NCBI GenBank assembly: GCA_044432925.1
Contig: JAWXUE010000011.1
Span: 1-41,760, forward strand
Length of the DNA stretch: 41,760 nucleotides
Origin: JAWXUE01 sp044432925
GTDB lineage: Bacteria; Bacillota_I; Bacilli_A; Acholeplasmatales; Anaeroplasmataceae
Direction of reading: 5' to 3'
The notes under the pieces were generated by a model. That model saw nothing but the letters and a program-made list of their open reading frames with translations, was not told the DNA's origin and did not search any database. A program made the position numbers and the translations under genes. How positions within the stretch are numbered: the stretch's first letter is position 1; the number at the start of each line of letters is the position of its first letter. Below, one piece after another: positions 8,522 through 16,618 of this stretch.

Positions 8522-9271
8522 ATGATTACAATCAAATCACCAAGAGAAATTGAACTAATGAGAAAAGCAGGTAGAATAGTGGCGTTAGCTCATGCTGAGG
8601 TAGCGAAGAACATCCGACCTGGAATATCGACTTTAGAACTTGACGAAATAGTGGAAAAAGTAATAAGAGATAATGATGCAATTCCTTCGTTTAAAGGATA
8701 CAATGGATTTCCTGGAAGCATATGTGCTTCTATTAATGAAGTTGTTGTACATGGGATTCCATCATCAAAATCAATCTTGAAAAATGGAGATATAATAGCT
8801 GTTGATATCGGCGCTAATTACAAAGGTTATCACGGTGATTCAGCATGGACTTATGCTGTAGGAACTATATCAAAAGAAGATCAAGAACTTATGAAAGTAA
8901 CAAAGGAAGCTTTGTATCAAGGATTGAATGCTGTTAAAGCAACAGTTCACCTAAGTGATATTAGTAATTCAATAGGTACATATGCAACATCCTTCGGTTA
9001 TGGAGTAGTTGAAGAGTTTACAGGACATGGAATAGGGTCTCAGTTACATGAAGATCCAGCAATTCCAAATTTTGGAAAACCTCATTTAGGTCCAGTTTTA
9101 AAAGCTGGTATGACCTTAGCAATTGAACCTATGATAAACATAGGAACTAAAAGAGTAAAAGTCTTACAAGATAATTGGACTACCATTACATGTGATAAAA
9201 AAAATAGTGCTCATTATGAACATACTATTTTAGTAACAGAAGATGGTTATGAGATATTAACAACACTTTAA
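8522..9271 (+). CDS. map: Methionine aminopeptidase, type I
   Basis: 249 residues. It removes the initiator methionine from nascent proteins. The five metal ligands can be seen in context: Asp in AVDIGANYKGYHGD (two), His in FTGHGIG, Glu in AIEPM and Glu in YEHTI. The ATG follows the adk stop without a gap, so coupling is likely. There is no N-terminal zinc-finger extension. Confidence 0.97.
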   Translation: MITIKSPREIELMRKAGRIVALAHAEVAKNIRPGISTLELDEIVEKVIRDNDAIPSFKGYNGFPGSICASINEVVVHGIPSSKSILKNGDIIAVDIGANYKGYHGDSAWTYAVGTISKEDQELMKVTKEALYQGLNAVKATVHLSDISNSIGTYATSFGYGVVEEFTGHGIGSQLHEDPAIPNFGKPHLGPVLKAGMTLAIEPMINIGTKRVKVLQDNWTTITCDKKNSAHYEHTILVTEDGYEILTTL

Positions 9272-9281
9272 GGAGGATATT

Positions 9282-9506
9282 ATGGCTAAGAATAAAGAAG
9301 AAATAATTGAACTAGAAGGAAAGGTAATGGAAGTATTACCTAATACAAAGTTTATAGTAGAATTAGAAAACGGTCATCAAATTTTGGCGCACGTTTCTGG
9401 TAAAATCCGTATGAATAACATACGCATCTTACCAGGGGATAAAGTTACGGTTGAATTATCAACATACGATTTAACACGTGGCCGCATTACTTACAGACGT
9501 AAGTAA
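9282..9506 (+). CDS. infA: Translation initiation factor IF-1
   Basis: 74 residues, an S1-type OB fold. It binds the A site of the 30S subunit during initiation. IELEGKVMEVLPNTKF and HVSGKIRMNNIRILPGD match the family, and RGRITYRRK is the usual end. It is preceded by AAGGAGG and lies between map and rpmJ as in Bacillus. Confidence 0.98.
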   Translation: MAKNKEEIIELEGKVMEVLPNTKFIVELENGHQILAHVSGKIRMNNIRILPGDKVTVELSTYDLTRGRITYRRK

Positions 9507-9533
9507 TAACAAAAAATATTGGAGGTATTAAAG

Positions 9534-9647
9534 ATGAAAGTTAGACCATCAGTAAAACCAATGTGTGATAAATGCAAAGTTATTCGCCGTAAAGGTAGAG
9601 TAATGGTTATTTGTGAAAATCCAAAGCACAAACAAAGACAAGGATAA
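9534..9647 (+). CDS. rpmJ: 50S ribosomal protein L36, zinc type
   Basis: 37 residues. MKVRPSVKPMCDKCKVI matches L36, and Cys11, Cys14, Cys27 and His32 form the zinc site. TGGAGG is placed upstream of the ATG. It lies between infA and rpsM, its usual position. Confidence 0.97.
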   Translation: MKVRPSVKPMCDKCKVIRRKGRVMVICENPKHKQRQG

Positions 9648-9665
9648 AATTATAGGAGGTGCAGT

Positions 9666-10031
9666 ATGGCACGTATAGCAGGAGTAGATATTCCTAGAGA
9701 TAAACGCGTAGTTATCTCATTAACTTATATTTATGGTATCGGTCCTACTACTTCAAGACAAGTTTTAGCAGCTGCTAAAATTAATGAATCAGCAAGAGTT
9801 AAAGATCTTAATGATGATGAATTAGGTAGAATCCGTACTGAAGTTAGTAAAGTAAAAGTTGAGGGTGACTTAAGAAGAGAAGTTACACTTAACATTAAAA
9901 GATTAATGGAAATCGGTTGTTATAGAGGAATGCGTCACCGTAGAGGATTACCTGTACGTGGACAAAACACTAGAAATAACAGTCGTACACGCAAAGGCCC
10001 AGCTAAAACAATGGCTGGTAAAAAGAAATAA
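9666..10031 (+). CDS. rpsM: 30S ribosomal protein S13
   Basis: 121 residues. ARIAGVDIPRDKR at the start, YGIGPTTS in the helix-two-turn-helix region and HRRGLPVRGQNTRNNSRT near the end are S13 hallmarks. It lies in the head and bridges to the large subunit and tRNA. TAGGAGGTG precedes the ATG. First of the alpha-type group rpsM-rpsK-rpoA-rplQ. Confidence 0.98.
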   Translation: MARIAGVDIPRDKRVVISLTYIYGIGPTTSRQVLAAAKINESARVKDLNDDELGRIRTEVSKVKVEGDLRREVTLNIKRLMEIGCYRGMRHRRGLPVRGQNTRNNSRTRKGPAKTMAGKKK

Positions 10032-10049
10032 TAAAGGAGGTCATTTAGG

Positions 10050-10436
10050 ATGGCACGTAAAATAGTTAAAAAACGCCGTGTGAAAAGAAACATACCTGCA
10101 GGTATAGCTCACATTCATTCGACTTTCAACAACACTATTATCACTATTACAGATCCAGCTGGAAATGCATTAGCATGGTCAAGCGCTGGAGCTTTAGGAT
10201 ATAAAGGAAGTCGTAAATCAACACCTTTCGCAGCTCAAATGGCAAGTGAAGCTTGTGCAAAAGCAGCTATGGATCAAGGTGTAATTAAAGTAGAGGTAAG
10301 CGTTAAAGGACCAGGTCCAGGACGTGAAGCAGCAATCCGTTCATTACAAGTAGCTGGATTAGAAATTACATCAATTAAAGATGTAACTCCAGTTCCTCAT
10401 AATGGATGCCGTCCTCCAAAACGCCCAAGAGGATAA
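10050..10436 (+). CDS. rpsK: 30S ribosomal protein S11
   Basis: 128 residues. AHIHSTFNNTIITITD and the end GCRPPKRPRG are characteristic; S11 lines the platform near the mRNA exit and the E site. AAAGGAGG lies upstream. It lies between rpsM and rpoA. Confidence 0.98.
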   Translation: MARKIVKKRRVKRNIPAGIAHIHSTFNNTIITITDPAGNALAWSSAGALGYKGSRKSTPFAAQMASEACAKAAMDQGVIKVEVSVKGPGPGREAAIRSLQVAGLEITSIKDVTPVPHNGCRPPKRPRG

Positions 10437-10460
10437 TATATTTTATTTAGGAGGAACGTA

Positions 10461-11423
10461 ATGAAAGACTTAAAATTTGATAAACCAAAAACAGAAATAG
10501 AAGAACTTTCTAATGATGGAAACTATGGTAAGTTTGTCATATCACCACTTGAGAGAGGGTTTGGGATTACTTTAGGTAACTCTCTACGCCGTATATTATT
10601 ATCATCTCTACCAGGTGTTGCAATTGTAAACGTTAAAATCGATGGAGCTGAACATGAGTTTATGTCTATTGATGGTGTAGTTGAAGATGTGATGACAATT
10701 GTATTAAATTTAAAAAGAGTAGTATTATCTACTGATTCTACTGATCCTAATTTTGAAGAAATTTTCGAAGTTCATTCAAATGAAGGTGAAGTATGCGCAA
10801 GAGATATTCGTTGCTCTTCCAATTCAGGTGTAACAATTGTAAATCCAAATCAACATATAGCAACAGTATCAAAAGGTGGAAAGTTAGATATGACTCTAAC
10901 TGTTCGCCGTGGTGTTGGATATGTTGGAGCGGATTCAAATAAAGCACATACAAAAGGTGTAGTAAATACAATCGCTATCGATTCATTATTTACACCAGTA
11001 ACAAATGTTACATTTAATGTTGAAAAAACAAGAAATGATAATGTTGCTAACTGCGATAAGTTAACAATGGAAGTAACAACAAACGGATCAATCGATCCTA
11101 AAGAAGCAATTGCTATTGCATCTAAAATGATGATTGAACATTTAAATGTTGTTGTGGAATTAAGCGAAATCGCAAAAGAAACAGATTACATGACAGAAAA
11201 AGATGACAAAACTTCAAATACATCTTTAGATATGACAATTGATGAATTAGATTTATCAGTTCGTTCATATAACTGTTTAAAAAGAGCAGGAATTAACAAC
11301 GTTTCTGACTTAATAAATAAATCTGAAGAAGATATGATGAAAGTTAAAAACTTAGGTCGTAAATCATTAAAAGAAGTAAAAGAAAAATTAGATGGTTTAG
11401 AACTAGGATTTAACAGAGATTAA
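10461..11423 (+). CDS. rpoA: RNA polymerase alpha subunit
   Basis: 320 residues. The N-terminal domain (about 1-230) contains GFGITLGNSLRRILLSS, the dimerisation and beta-binding region. An acidic linker leads to the C-terminal DNA-binding domain (about 250-315) with the two helix-hairpin-helix elements around LSVRSYNCLKRAGI and KNLGRKSLKEVKEKL. The conserved Arg, Asn and Lys used for UP-element contact are present. It has a TAGGAGG binding site and normal operon position. Confidence 0.98.
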   Translation: MKDLKFDKPKTEIEELSNDGNYGKFVISPLERGFGITLGNSLRRILLSSLPGVAIVNVKIDGAEHEFMSIDGVVEDVMTIVLNLKRVVLSTDSTDPNFEEIFEVHSNEGEVCARDIRCSSNSGVTIVNPNQHIATVSKGGKLDMTLTVRRGVGYVGADSNKAHTKGVVNTIAIDSLFTPVTNVTFNVEKTRNDNVANCDKLTMEVTTNGSIDPKEAIAIASKMMIEHLNVVVELSEIAKETDYMTEKDDKTSNTSLDMTIDELDLSVRSYNCLKRAGINNVSDLINKSEEDMMKVKNLGRKSLKEVKEKLDGLELGFNRD

Positions 11424-11444
11424 TTATAAAAGGAGGAACTTATA

Positions 11445-11807
11445 GTGGCAGGTTATAGTAGATTAAGACGCAATAGTGCGCAAAGAAAAGCATTATTACG
11501 CGATTTAGTAACTGACTTAATACTTAATGGAAGTATTGAAACAACTATTGTTAAAGCTAAAGAATTAAAAAGATTAGCTGATAAAATGGTTACATTAGGT
11601 AAAACAAATACACTTCACTCTAGACGTCAAGCGGCTCAATTAATCCGTAATGAAGTTGATGCTGAAGGGAATACTGCTTTACAAAAATTATTTAATGAAA
11701 TAGCTCCTAAATTTGCAAACCGTAACGGTGGATATACAAGAGTAATTAGAACTCGTGTTCGTCGTGGTGATGCAACTGAAATGGCAATCATTGCATTCGT
11801 TGAATAA
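11445..11807 (+). CDS. rplQ: 50S ribosomal protein L17
   Basis: 120 residues, starting from a GTG with AAAGGAGG nine bases upstream; no better start is available and the product then begins MAGYSRLRRNSAQRKALLRD as L17 should. GGYTRVIRTRVRRGDATEMA near the end is diagnostic. L17 lies near the exit tunnel. It is the last gene of the ribosomal block and is followed at once by a terminator. Confidence 0.98.
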   Translation: MAGYSRLRRNSAQRKALLRDLVTDLILNGSIETTIVKAKELKRLADKMVTLGKTNTLHSRRQAAQLIRNEVDAEGNTALQKLFNEIAPKFANRNGGYTRVIRTRVRRGDATEMAIIAFVE

Positions 11808-11820
11808 TCAATAAAAACTT

Positions 11821-11845
11821 AAGAGTGTTTATACACTCTTTTTTT
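11821..11845 (+). terminator. Rho-independent terminator after rplQ
   Basis: A perfect 8-bp stem (AAGAGTGT 11821-11828, ACACTCTT 11833-11840) with a TTAT loop is followed by a run of T. It ends the long ribosomal protein transcript 13 bases after the rplQ stop. Confidence 0.9.
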
Positions 11846-11858
11846 ATACAAAAAAAAG

Positions 11859-11890
11859 AAATAGAGATATCTAAAAAGATATCTCTATTT
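11859..11890 (-). terminator. Terminator of the ROK regulator gene
   Basis: A perfect 13-bp stem (11859-11871 with 11878-11890) and a TAAAAA loop. On the minus strand it starts right after the regulator's stop codon and is followed by a T-rich run (complement of 11851-11858). It may also act on the plus strand as a second stop behind rplQ. Confidence 0.85.
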
Positions 11891-12991
11891 TTATATTGTA
11901 CTAATAAATTCTTTTATAAAATAAAGTGCTGCTCCTATAGCTTGAGTAAATTCACCAGAATCACTTGTGATTATGAAATCATCATTAATTCTAAAAGGAG
12001 ATAACTTTGAAACATTATCAAAAATATATTTAATATCAGAAGGAATTAAGAAAGAAGAAAGTTGACCTGATAAAACTAATGTACCATCAATAACATAATT
12101 AATATTATTAATAACAGTACTTAAAGTATCCAAATACTCCTTCCAAATAATAGCCATATTAGAGTTGTTATTACGTAATTCAGAAAAGAAATTTGTTATA
12201 CTTAAGCCACTTCTTGCCTCTAAGCTACTTACAGAACAAATAGTTTCAAAACAACCACGGTTACCACAGTAACATAAATTATCATTATCTAAATGATAAT
12301 GTTCAATAGTTCCACTTAAACCACCAATAATTTTCTTATCAACAATAATAGCACTACCAAGATTGTTATTTAATAATAAAACACAACCATTAACAAAATT
12401 ATGTTTCCATAAAGATAAATCAGCAGCACATTTAGAATCATGTTCTAAATGTAAATCATATTTAATAAATTCTTTTAATTTTGAAGCAGACATATTACTA
12501 TTACCCATAACTTTACTATAAGTAACTTTTTGATCAATAACTAATCCTTGTGTAGCTACAGATACACCTAAAATAATATTATTATCGATATTATTTTTTG
12601 TTATAAAATCATTTAATAAATTTGATAGTTGCATATAATATTCATCTGAATCAGAATAATTAACGTTGATAATTTCTTTATATAAAGTTTCACAATAAAG
12701 ATTTGTTGCAACAATATGAACTTTATTTTTAAGAATGGCAATACCAATAGAACATTTATGAATAACATTAATTTCTATTTGATCAGATTTTCTACCACCG
12801 GTAGATTCAAAAAAACCATTCTTTTTAATAACTCCTAGTTGTTCTAAATTTTTTAAGTTAGAATTTACAGTAGATAAGCACATATTTAAATTGTCACAAA
12901 TCATTGCCTTATTAACAATTTTATTTTTATAAATATAAGTAAAAACATTGTTTTGATTTACCTTTTTTACTTTGCTAGTATCTAAAGTCAT
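11891..12991 (-). CDS. ROK-family transcriptional regulator (XylR/NagC type)
   Basis: 366 residues. An N-terminal winged helix-turn-helix (about 12-60) is followed by a ROK domain. The zinc motif appears as LCYCGNRGCFET with a preceding His in GTIEHYHL. The NDxN segment that supplies the catalytic Asp in ROK sugar kinases reads CAADLSLWKH here, which argues for a sensor rather than a kinase. The frame opens at a GTG at 13000, but ATCCT at 13001-13005 (AGGAT on the minus strand) is spaced for the ATG at 12991. It is divergent from a dehydrogenase-permease-kinase operon, which it most likely represses until a sugar binds; the inducer cannot be read from sequence. Confidence 0.88.
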   Translation of the reverse strand: MTLDTSKVKKVNQNNVFTYIYKNKIVNKAMICDNLNMCLSTVNSNLKNLEQLGVIKKNGFFESTGGRKSDQIEINVIHKCSIGIAILKNKVHIVATNLYCETLYKEIINVNYSDSDEYYMQLSNLLNDFITKNNIDNNIILGVSVATQGLVIDQKVTYSKVMGNSNMSASKLKEFIKYDLHLEHDSKCAADLSLWKHNFVNGCVLLLNNNLGSAIIVDKKIIGGLSGTIEHYHLDNDNLCYCGNRGCFETICSVSSLEARSGLSITNFFSELRNNNSNMAIIWKEYLDTLSTVINNINYVIDGTLVLSGQLSSFLIPSDIKYIFDNVSKLSPFRINDDFIITSDSGEFTQAIGAALYFIKEFISTI

Positions 12992-13020
12992 AATTACCAC
13001 ATCCTATCTTCAATGTGTTA

Positions 13021-13049
13021 ATTATAATATAGTAAATATAAAAAAGCAA
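13021..13049 (-). promoter_or_regulatory. Promoter of the ROK regulator
   Basis: On the minus strand, TTGCTT (complement of 13044-13049) is separated by 17 bases from TATAAT (complement of 13021-13026). It lies about 30 bases upstream of the regulator start and back to back with the operon promoter. Confidence 0.65.
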
Positions 13050-13064
13050 ATTTAAATAATAATG

Positions 13065-13094
13065 TTGACAAATATAATGTGTGAATGTTATACT
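13065..13094 (+). promoter_or_regulatory. Promoter of the dehydrogenase-GntP-kinase operon
   Basis: A consensus TTGACA at 13065-13070 and TATACT at 13089-13094 with an 18-base spacer; TG at 13086-13087 gives an extended -10. The predicted transcript starts near 13101, leaving an 80-base leader that contains the cre site. Confidence 0.8.
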
Positions 13095-13095
13095 A

Positions 13096-13115
13096 GACTT
13101 ATAAGTAAGACTTAC
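13096..13115 (+). promoter_or_regulatory. Operator-like palindromes over the transcription start
   Basis: Two overlapping palindromes, ACTTATAAGT (13097-13106) and GTAAGACTTAC (13105-13115), begin just after the -10 element, where a repressor would block initiation. The divergent ROK protein is the natural candidate. The assignment is inference from position and symmetry only. Confidence 0.5.
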
Positions 13116-13148
13116 GCAAAAGTATGTCGCTTTTTATTGACTAGCTTT

Positions 13149-13162
13149 TGTAAACGCTATCA
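13149..13162 (+). promoter_or_regulatory. Catabolite-responsive element (cre), CcpA site
   Basis: TGTAAACGCTATCA fits the CcpA consensus TGWNANCGNTNWCA at every constrained position. It lies about 55 bases downstream of the -10 element and just before the ribosome binding site, a position used for roadblock repression in Bacillus. It implies shut-off of the operon when a preferred sugar is present. Confidence 0.8.
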
Positions 13163-13180
13163 TAATAGGAGGAAATGAAA

Positions 13181-14203
13181 ATGAATAGTGCAATTTTTGT
13201 TAAAACAGGTGAATTAAAATTAGTAAACAAAGAGAAACAACCATTAAAAAGTGGTGAAGTAATGATTAATGTTAAAGCATGTGGTATATGTGGAACAGAT
13301 GTACATATTTATCATGGAGCTAAAGGATCTGCTGATGTAACACCAAATACAGTTTTAGGTCATGAGTATTCTGGGATAATTACTGAAGTAGCAAGTGATG
13401 TAAAGAATTTCAAAGTTGGAGATAGAGTATGTGTAGATCCAAATCAATATTGTGGTGCATGTACACCATGTCGTAATGGATTAACACATTATTGCGAAAA
13501 TATGGTTATCTACGGTATAACAGTAGATGGTGGATTTAAACAATTTTGTAACGTTAATGAAAAAGCAGTATATAAATTAGGGGAAAACACTTCATATGAA
13601 GAAGGAGCAATGGTAGAACCTTTAGGATGCTGTTTACATGGAATTGATATGTGTAATATCAAACATTCTGACAAAGTAGCTATTATTGGTGGAGGAATGA
13701 TTGGTTTAATAATGTTACAGTTAGCTAAATTAGGTGGAGCATCTCAAATAGTAATGATAGAACCTGTAGATGCTAAATGTAAGATTGCTAAAGAAATGGG
13801 AGCTGATTTATGTATAGATCCTATAAATAGCAATGTAAAAGAAGAATTAGCTAAACATAATATTAAAGTAAATAAAGTTATAGAATGTGTTGGGAAAACA
13901 AACACAATCGAAATGGCAATAGATATTTGTGGGAATAAAGGATTAGTAATGATGTTTGGATTAACATCACCAGATGAAGAAATAAAAGTTAAACCATTTG
14001 AAATATTTAAAAAAGAATTAATCTTAACTTCATCATTTATAAATCCTTGTACTCAACAAAGAGCATTAGATTTAATTGATTCAAGAAAAATAGATGTATC
14101 TTCAATGGTATATGATATAATATCATTAAAAGAATTAGAAGGTGTATTACAAGATCCAGCAAAAAGAAGTTTAGGTAAATATTTAGTAGACCCATCTAAA
14201 TAA
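13181..14203 (+). CDS. Zinc-dependent MDR dehydrogenase (sorbitol/threonine dehydrogenase-like)
   Basis: 340 residues. Catalytic zinc ligands are seen as Cys37 in CGICGTD and His61-Glu62 in GHEYSG; the structural zinc lobe has Cys91, Cys94, Cys97 and Cys105. The Rossmann fold carries GGGMIG, so NAD(P) is expected. An ATG at 13175 is in frame, but only two bases from AGGAGG (13167-13172), so 13181, eight bases away, is chosen. It is the first gene of an operon with a GntP-type permease and a PfkB kinase, so it probably oxidises a polyol or sugar acid. Polyol to ketose, for example sorbitol to fructose, fits the downstream kinase. The substrate is not certain. Confidence 0.88.
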   Translation: MNSAIFVKTGELKLVNKEKQPLKSGEVMINVKACGICGTDVHIYHGAKGSADVTPNTVLGHEYSGIITEVASDVKNFKVGDRVCVDPNQYCGACTPCRNGLTHYCENMVIYGITVDGGFKQFCNVNEKAVYKLGENTSYEEGAMVEPLGCCLHGIDMCNIKHSDKVAIIGGGMIGLIMLQLAKLGGASQIVMIEPVDAKCKIAKEMGADLCIDPINSNVKEELAKHNIKVNKVIECVGKTNTIEMAIDICGNKGLVMMFGLTSPDEEIKVKPFEIFKKELILTSSFINPCTQQRALDLIDSRKIDVSSMVYDIISLKELEGVLQDPAKRSLGKYLVDPSK

Positions 14204-14215
14204 AGGAGAGTATTT

Positions 14216-15550
14216 ATGGATATAAATACATTAAGAATTATATTATCTGCATCAATAGGAATTATATTATTATTAATTTTAATAATAAAAATAAAATTAA
14301 ACCCCTTTTTATCATTAATAATATCAGCTTTATTTATAGGATTAGGTGCTGGACTTGATATAAGTACATTATCATTTACAGTCCAAGAAGGGGCTGGTAA
14401 AACATTACAGGGTGTAGTTTTATTAATAGGATTAGGATCAATGTTTGGTGGTATTTTAGACGCCTCAGGCGGTGCTAAGAGTCTTGCTCAAACATTGATA
14501 GATAAGTTTGGTGAATCTAAGGCAGCAATTGCTCTGGGTGTAACTGGATTAATAGTAGGAACCACAGTTTTCTTTGAAGCCGGAGTAATGATATTAATGC
14601 CTATAGCATTTGGATTATCAAAAAAGACTGGTAAATCAGCATTATACTTTGCTATACCGTTATTAGCGGGATTAGCAACAAGTTTTGCATTTATACCACC
14701 ATCAGCAGGTTCAATATTGGTTGCTGGGATATTAGGTGTAGATTTAGGTTTAATGATATTAGTAGGAGTTCCTGTAGGGATTATCTCATTAGTGTTAGCT
14801 GGAATATTATTTTCTAAATTTATAGGAAGTAAAATAGATATACAAGCACCAGAAATAGAAGATGAAGAACAAGTAGCTGAATTACCTAGTTTTAAAACAG
14901 TATTATTTGTAATATTATTACCTTTAGTATTAATATTAATTAATACAATATGTAGTTACTTTGAATTACCAGTAATGATTGCTGGGGTTGTACAATTTTT
15001 AGGAACACCTTTTATATCTTTAATTATTGCTATATTAGCAGCAATGTATTTATTAGGTAAAAAACAAGGATATGATATGGATAAGATTAAATCAATCTTA
15101 GAAACATCATTAAAACCAACAGCATCAATTTTATTGGTAATTGCTGGTGGAGGAATTATTAGTGAAGTATTACAAGTTATTGGTATTGGTGATATGATTG
15201 CTACAGCAATGCAAAGTAGTGGATTACCAATTATTATAATAGCATTCTTATTAGCAGCATTAGTTAGGATTTGTGCCGGAGCAGCAGTAGTTGCTATGAC
15301 ACTAACAGCATCTATCTTAATAGGTATTCCTGAGGTTGCTACATTAGATCCTATGTATTTAGTAGCGATGGTTATTGCTATTAATGCTGGATCATCAATT
15401 CTAAGTCATTTTAATGATTCAGGATTTTGGTTAGTTAATTCTGTTTTAGGAATGACTGAAAAAGATACTTTAAAATCTTGGACAGTCATGTCTACAATAA
15501 TAGCTTTAACAGGATTTGCTTGTTCAATTATAATCGTATTATTTGTATAG
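14216..15550 (+). CDS. GntP-family permease
   Basis: 444 residues, with about twelve hydrophobic segments along the whole length and a charged loop near 215-225. The end carries SSILSHFNDSGFWLV, the GntP-family signature, and the middle has IAGGGIISEVLQ. Members usually carry gluconate or related sugar acids by proton symport, which contrasts with the fructokinase-like gene beside it. GGAGAG lies upstream and the spacing to its neighbours is 12 and 10 bases. The family is clear; the substrate is not. Confidence 0.88.
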   Translation: MDINTLRIILSASIGIILLLILIIKIKLNPFLSLIISALFIGLGAGLDISTLSFTVQEGAGKTLQGVVLLIGLGSMFGGILDASGGAKSLAQTLIDKFGESKAAIALGVTGLIVGTTVFFEAGVMILMPIAFGLSKKTGKSALYFAIPLLAGLATSFAFIPPSAGSILVAGILGVDLGLMILVGVPVGIISLVLAGILFSKFIGSKIDIQAPEIEDEEQVAELPSFKTVLFVILLPLVLILINTICSYFELPVMIAGVVQFLGTPFISLIIAILAAMYLLGKKQGYDMDKIKSILETSLKPTASILLVIAGGGIISEVLQVIGIGDMIATAMQSSGLPIIIIAFLLAALVRICAGAAVVAMTLTASILIGIPEVATLDPMYLVAMVIAINAGSSILSHFNDSGFWLVNSVLGMTEKDTLKSWTVMSTIIALTGFACSIIIVLFV

Positions 15551-15560
15551 GAGGTTTTCT

Positions 15561-16505
15561 ATGAAGAAGACATTTGATATTACTGCTTTAGGTGAAATTT
15601 TAATTGATTTTACTTTAGTAGGTATGGAAGGTAAAAATAAATTATTCCAACAAAATCCAGGTGGAGCACCTGCTAATGTATTAGTTGCTGCAACAAAATT
15701 AGGCTCAACTACAGCGTTTATTGGTAAGGCTGGAACAGACATGCATGGTAGGTTTCTTAAAAGAACTTTAGTTAATGAAGGCGTTAATGCTGATGGATTT
15801 TTATTAGATAAAGATTTCTTTACTACTTTAGCATTTGTTGATATAAATGAATTTAAAGAGAGATCATTTTCTTTTGCTAGAAAGCCAGGAGCAGATACTC
15901 AACTTAGATATAATGAATTAAGTGTTAATGCTATTAAAGAAAGTAAATTATTACATGTAGGTAGTTTATCTTTAACAGATGAACCAGTTCGTTCAACAAC
16001 GCATTATGCAATAAATGTTGCTAGAGAAAATGATGTATTAGTATCTTATGATCCTAACTATAGAGCTTCTTTATGGGAAAGTGAAGATATGGCTAAACAT
16101 CATATGAGAAGTATAACAGCTGATATTATGAAGTTATCTGATGAAGAAACTTTATTATTAACTGATGTACATGATTATGAAGAAGCATCTGATTTCTTAT
16201 TAAAAAAAGGTGTTAAAATAGTTGTTGTAACATTAGGTGCTAATGGATGTTATGTATGTAACAAAGAAGGTGGAGTTCATGTACCTGGCTTTAAATGTAA
16301 AGCAGTAGATACTACTGGTGCTGGTGATGCATTCTGGGGAGCATTCCTACATAAAGTAACTGAAAATGCTGGACTTAATTCAACATTAGAAGAATTAGTA
16401 GAATATGCTAGATTTGCTAATGCAACAGCAAGTCTTTGTGTTGAATCATATGGAGCAATTCCAGCTATGCCAACAATACAAGAAGTTAATAATAGATTAA
16501 AATAA
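15561..16505 (+). CDS. PfkB-family carbohydrate kinase, fructokinase-like
   Basis: 314 residues. The N-terminal part (ITALGEILIDFT, then NPGGAPANV at about 32-40) and FSFARKPGAD match bacterial fructokinases closely. The C-terminal PfkB signature DTTGAGDAFWGAF (about 250-262) supplies the catalytic Asp. AGGAGG at 15549-15554 fits the ATG at 15561; an upstream in-frame start at 15543 would lie inside the permease gene and is rejected. The expected reaction is fructose plus ATP to fructose 6-phosphate, although some relatives use other ketoses or keto-acids. Last gene of the operon. Confidence 0.85.
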   Translation: MKKTFDITALGEILIDFTLVGMEGKNKLFQQNPGGAPANVLVAATKLGSTTAFIGKAGTDMHGRFLKRTLVNEGVNADGFLLDKDFFTTLAFVDINEFKERSFSFARKPGADTQLRYNELSVNAIKESKLLHVGSLSLTDEPVRSTTHYAINVARENDVLVSYDPNYRASLWESEDMAKHHMRSITADIMKLSDEETLLLTDVHDYEEASDFLLKKGVKIVVVTLGANGCYVCNKEGGVHVPGFKCKAVDTTGAGDAFWGAFLHKVTENAGLNSTLEELVEYARFANATASLCVESYGAIPAMPTIQEVNNRLK

Positions 16506-16510
16506 ATAAC

Positions 16511-16547
16511 AAAAGTATTAGAATTAATTTTCTAATACTTTTTTTCT
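16511..16547 (+). terminator. Terminator after the sugar operon
   Basis: A perfect 13-bp stem (16511-16523 with 16530-16542) and a TTAATT loop, followed by a T run. It begins six bases after the kinase stop and separates this operon from ecfA1. Confidence 0.88.
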
Positions 16548-16586
16548 TTTATCCTAGTTTATTTTCTAGAAAATGTACACATAATA

Positions 16587-16595
16587 TGATATAAT
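16587..16595 (+). promoter_or_regulatory. Extended -10 promoter of the ecf operon
   Basis: TGATATAAT, a consensus -10 with the TGn extension, lies 23 bases before the ecfA1 ATG and after the preceding terminator. No good -35 is visible at 17 bases, which is common for extended -10 promoters. Confidence 0.55.
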
Positions 16596-16618
16596 AAAAT
16601 GATTGTAGGTGAGTAATT

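Noticed and set aside
10747..10971. Leu/His-rich minus-strand open frame inside rpoA
   Set aside because: Low-complexity product antisense to rpoA.
12992..13000. GTG start of the ROK regulator at 13000
   Set aside because: The AGGAT site on the minus strand abuts this GTG but is well spaced for the ATG at 12991.
13100..13160. Attenuator or riboswitch in the sugar-operon leader (CAAAAG with CTTTTG arms)
   Set aside because: The arms are only six bases with a long loop and no alternative structure is evident; the cre and operator explain the region better.
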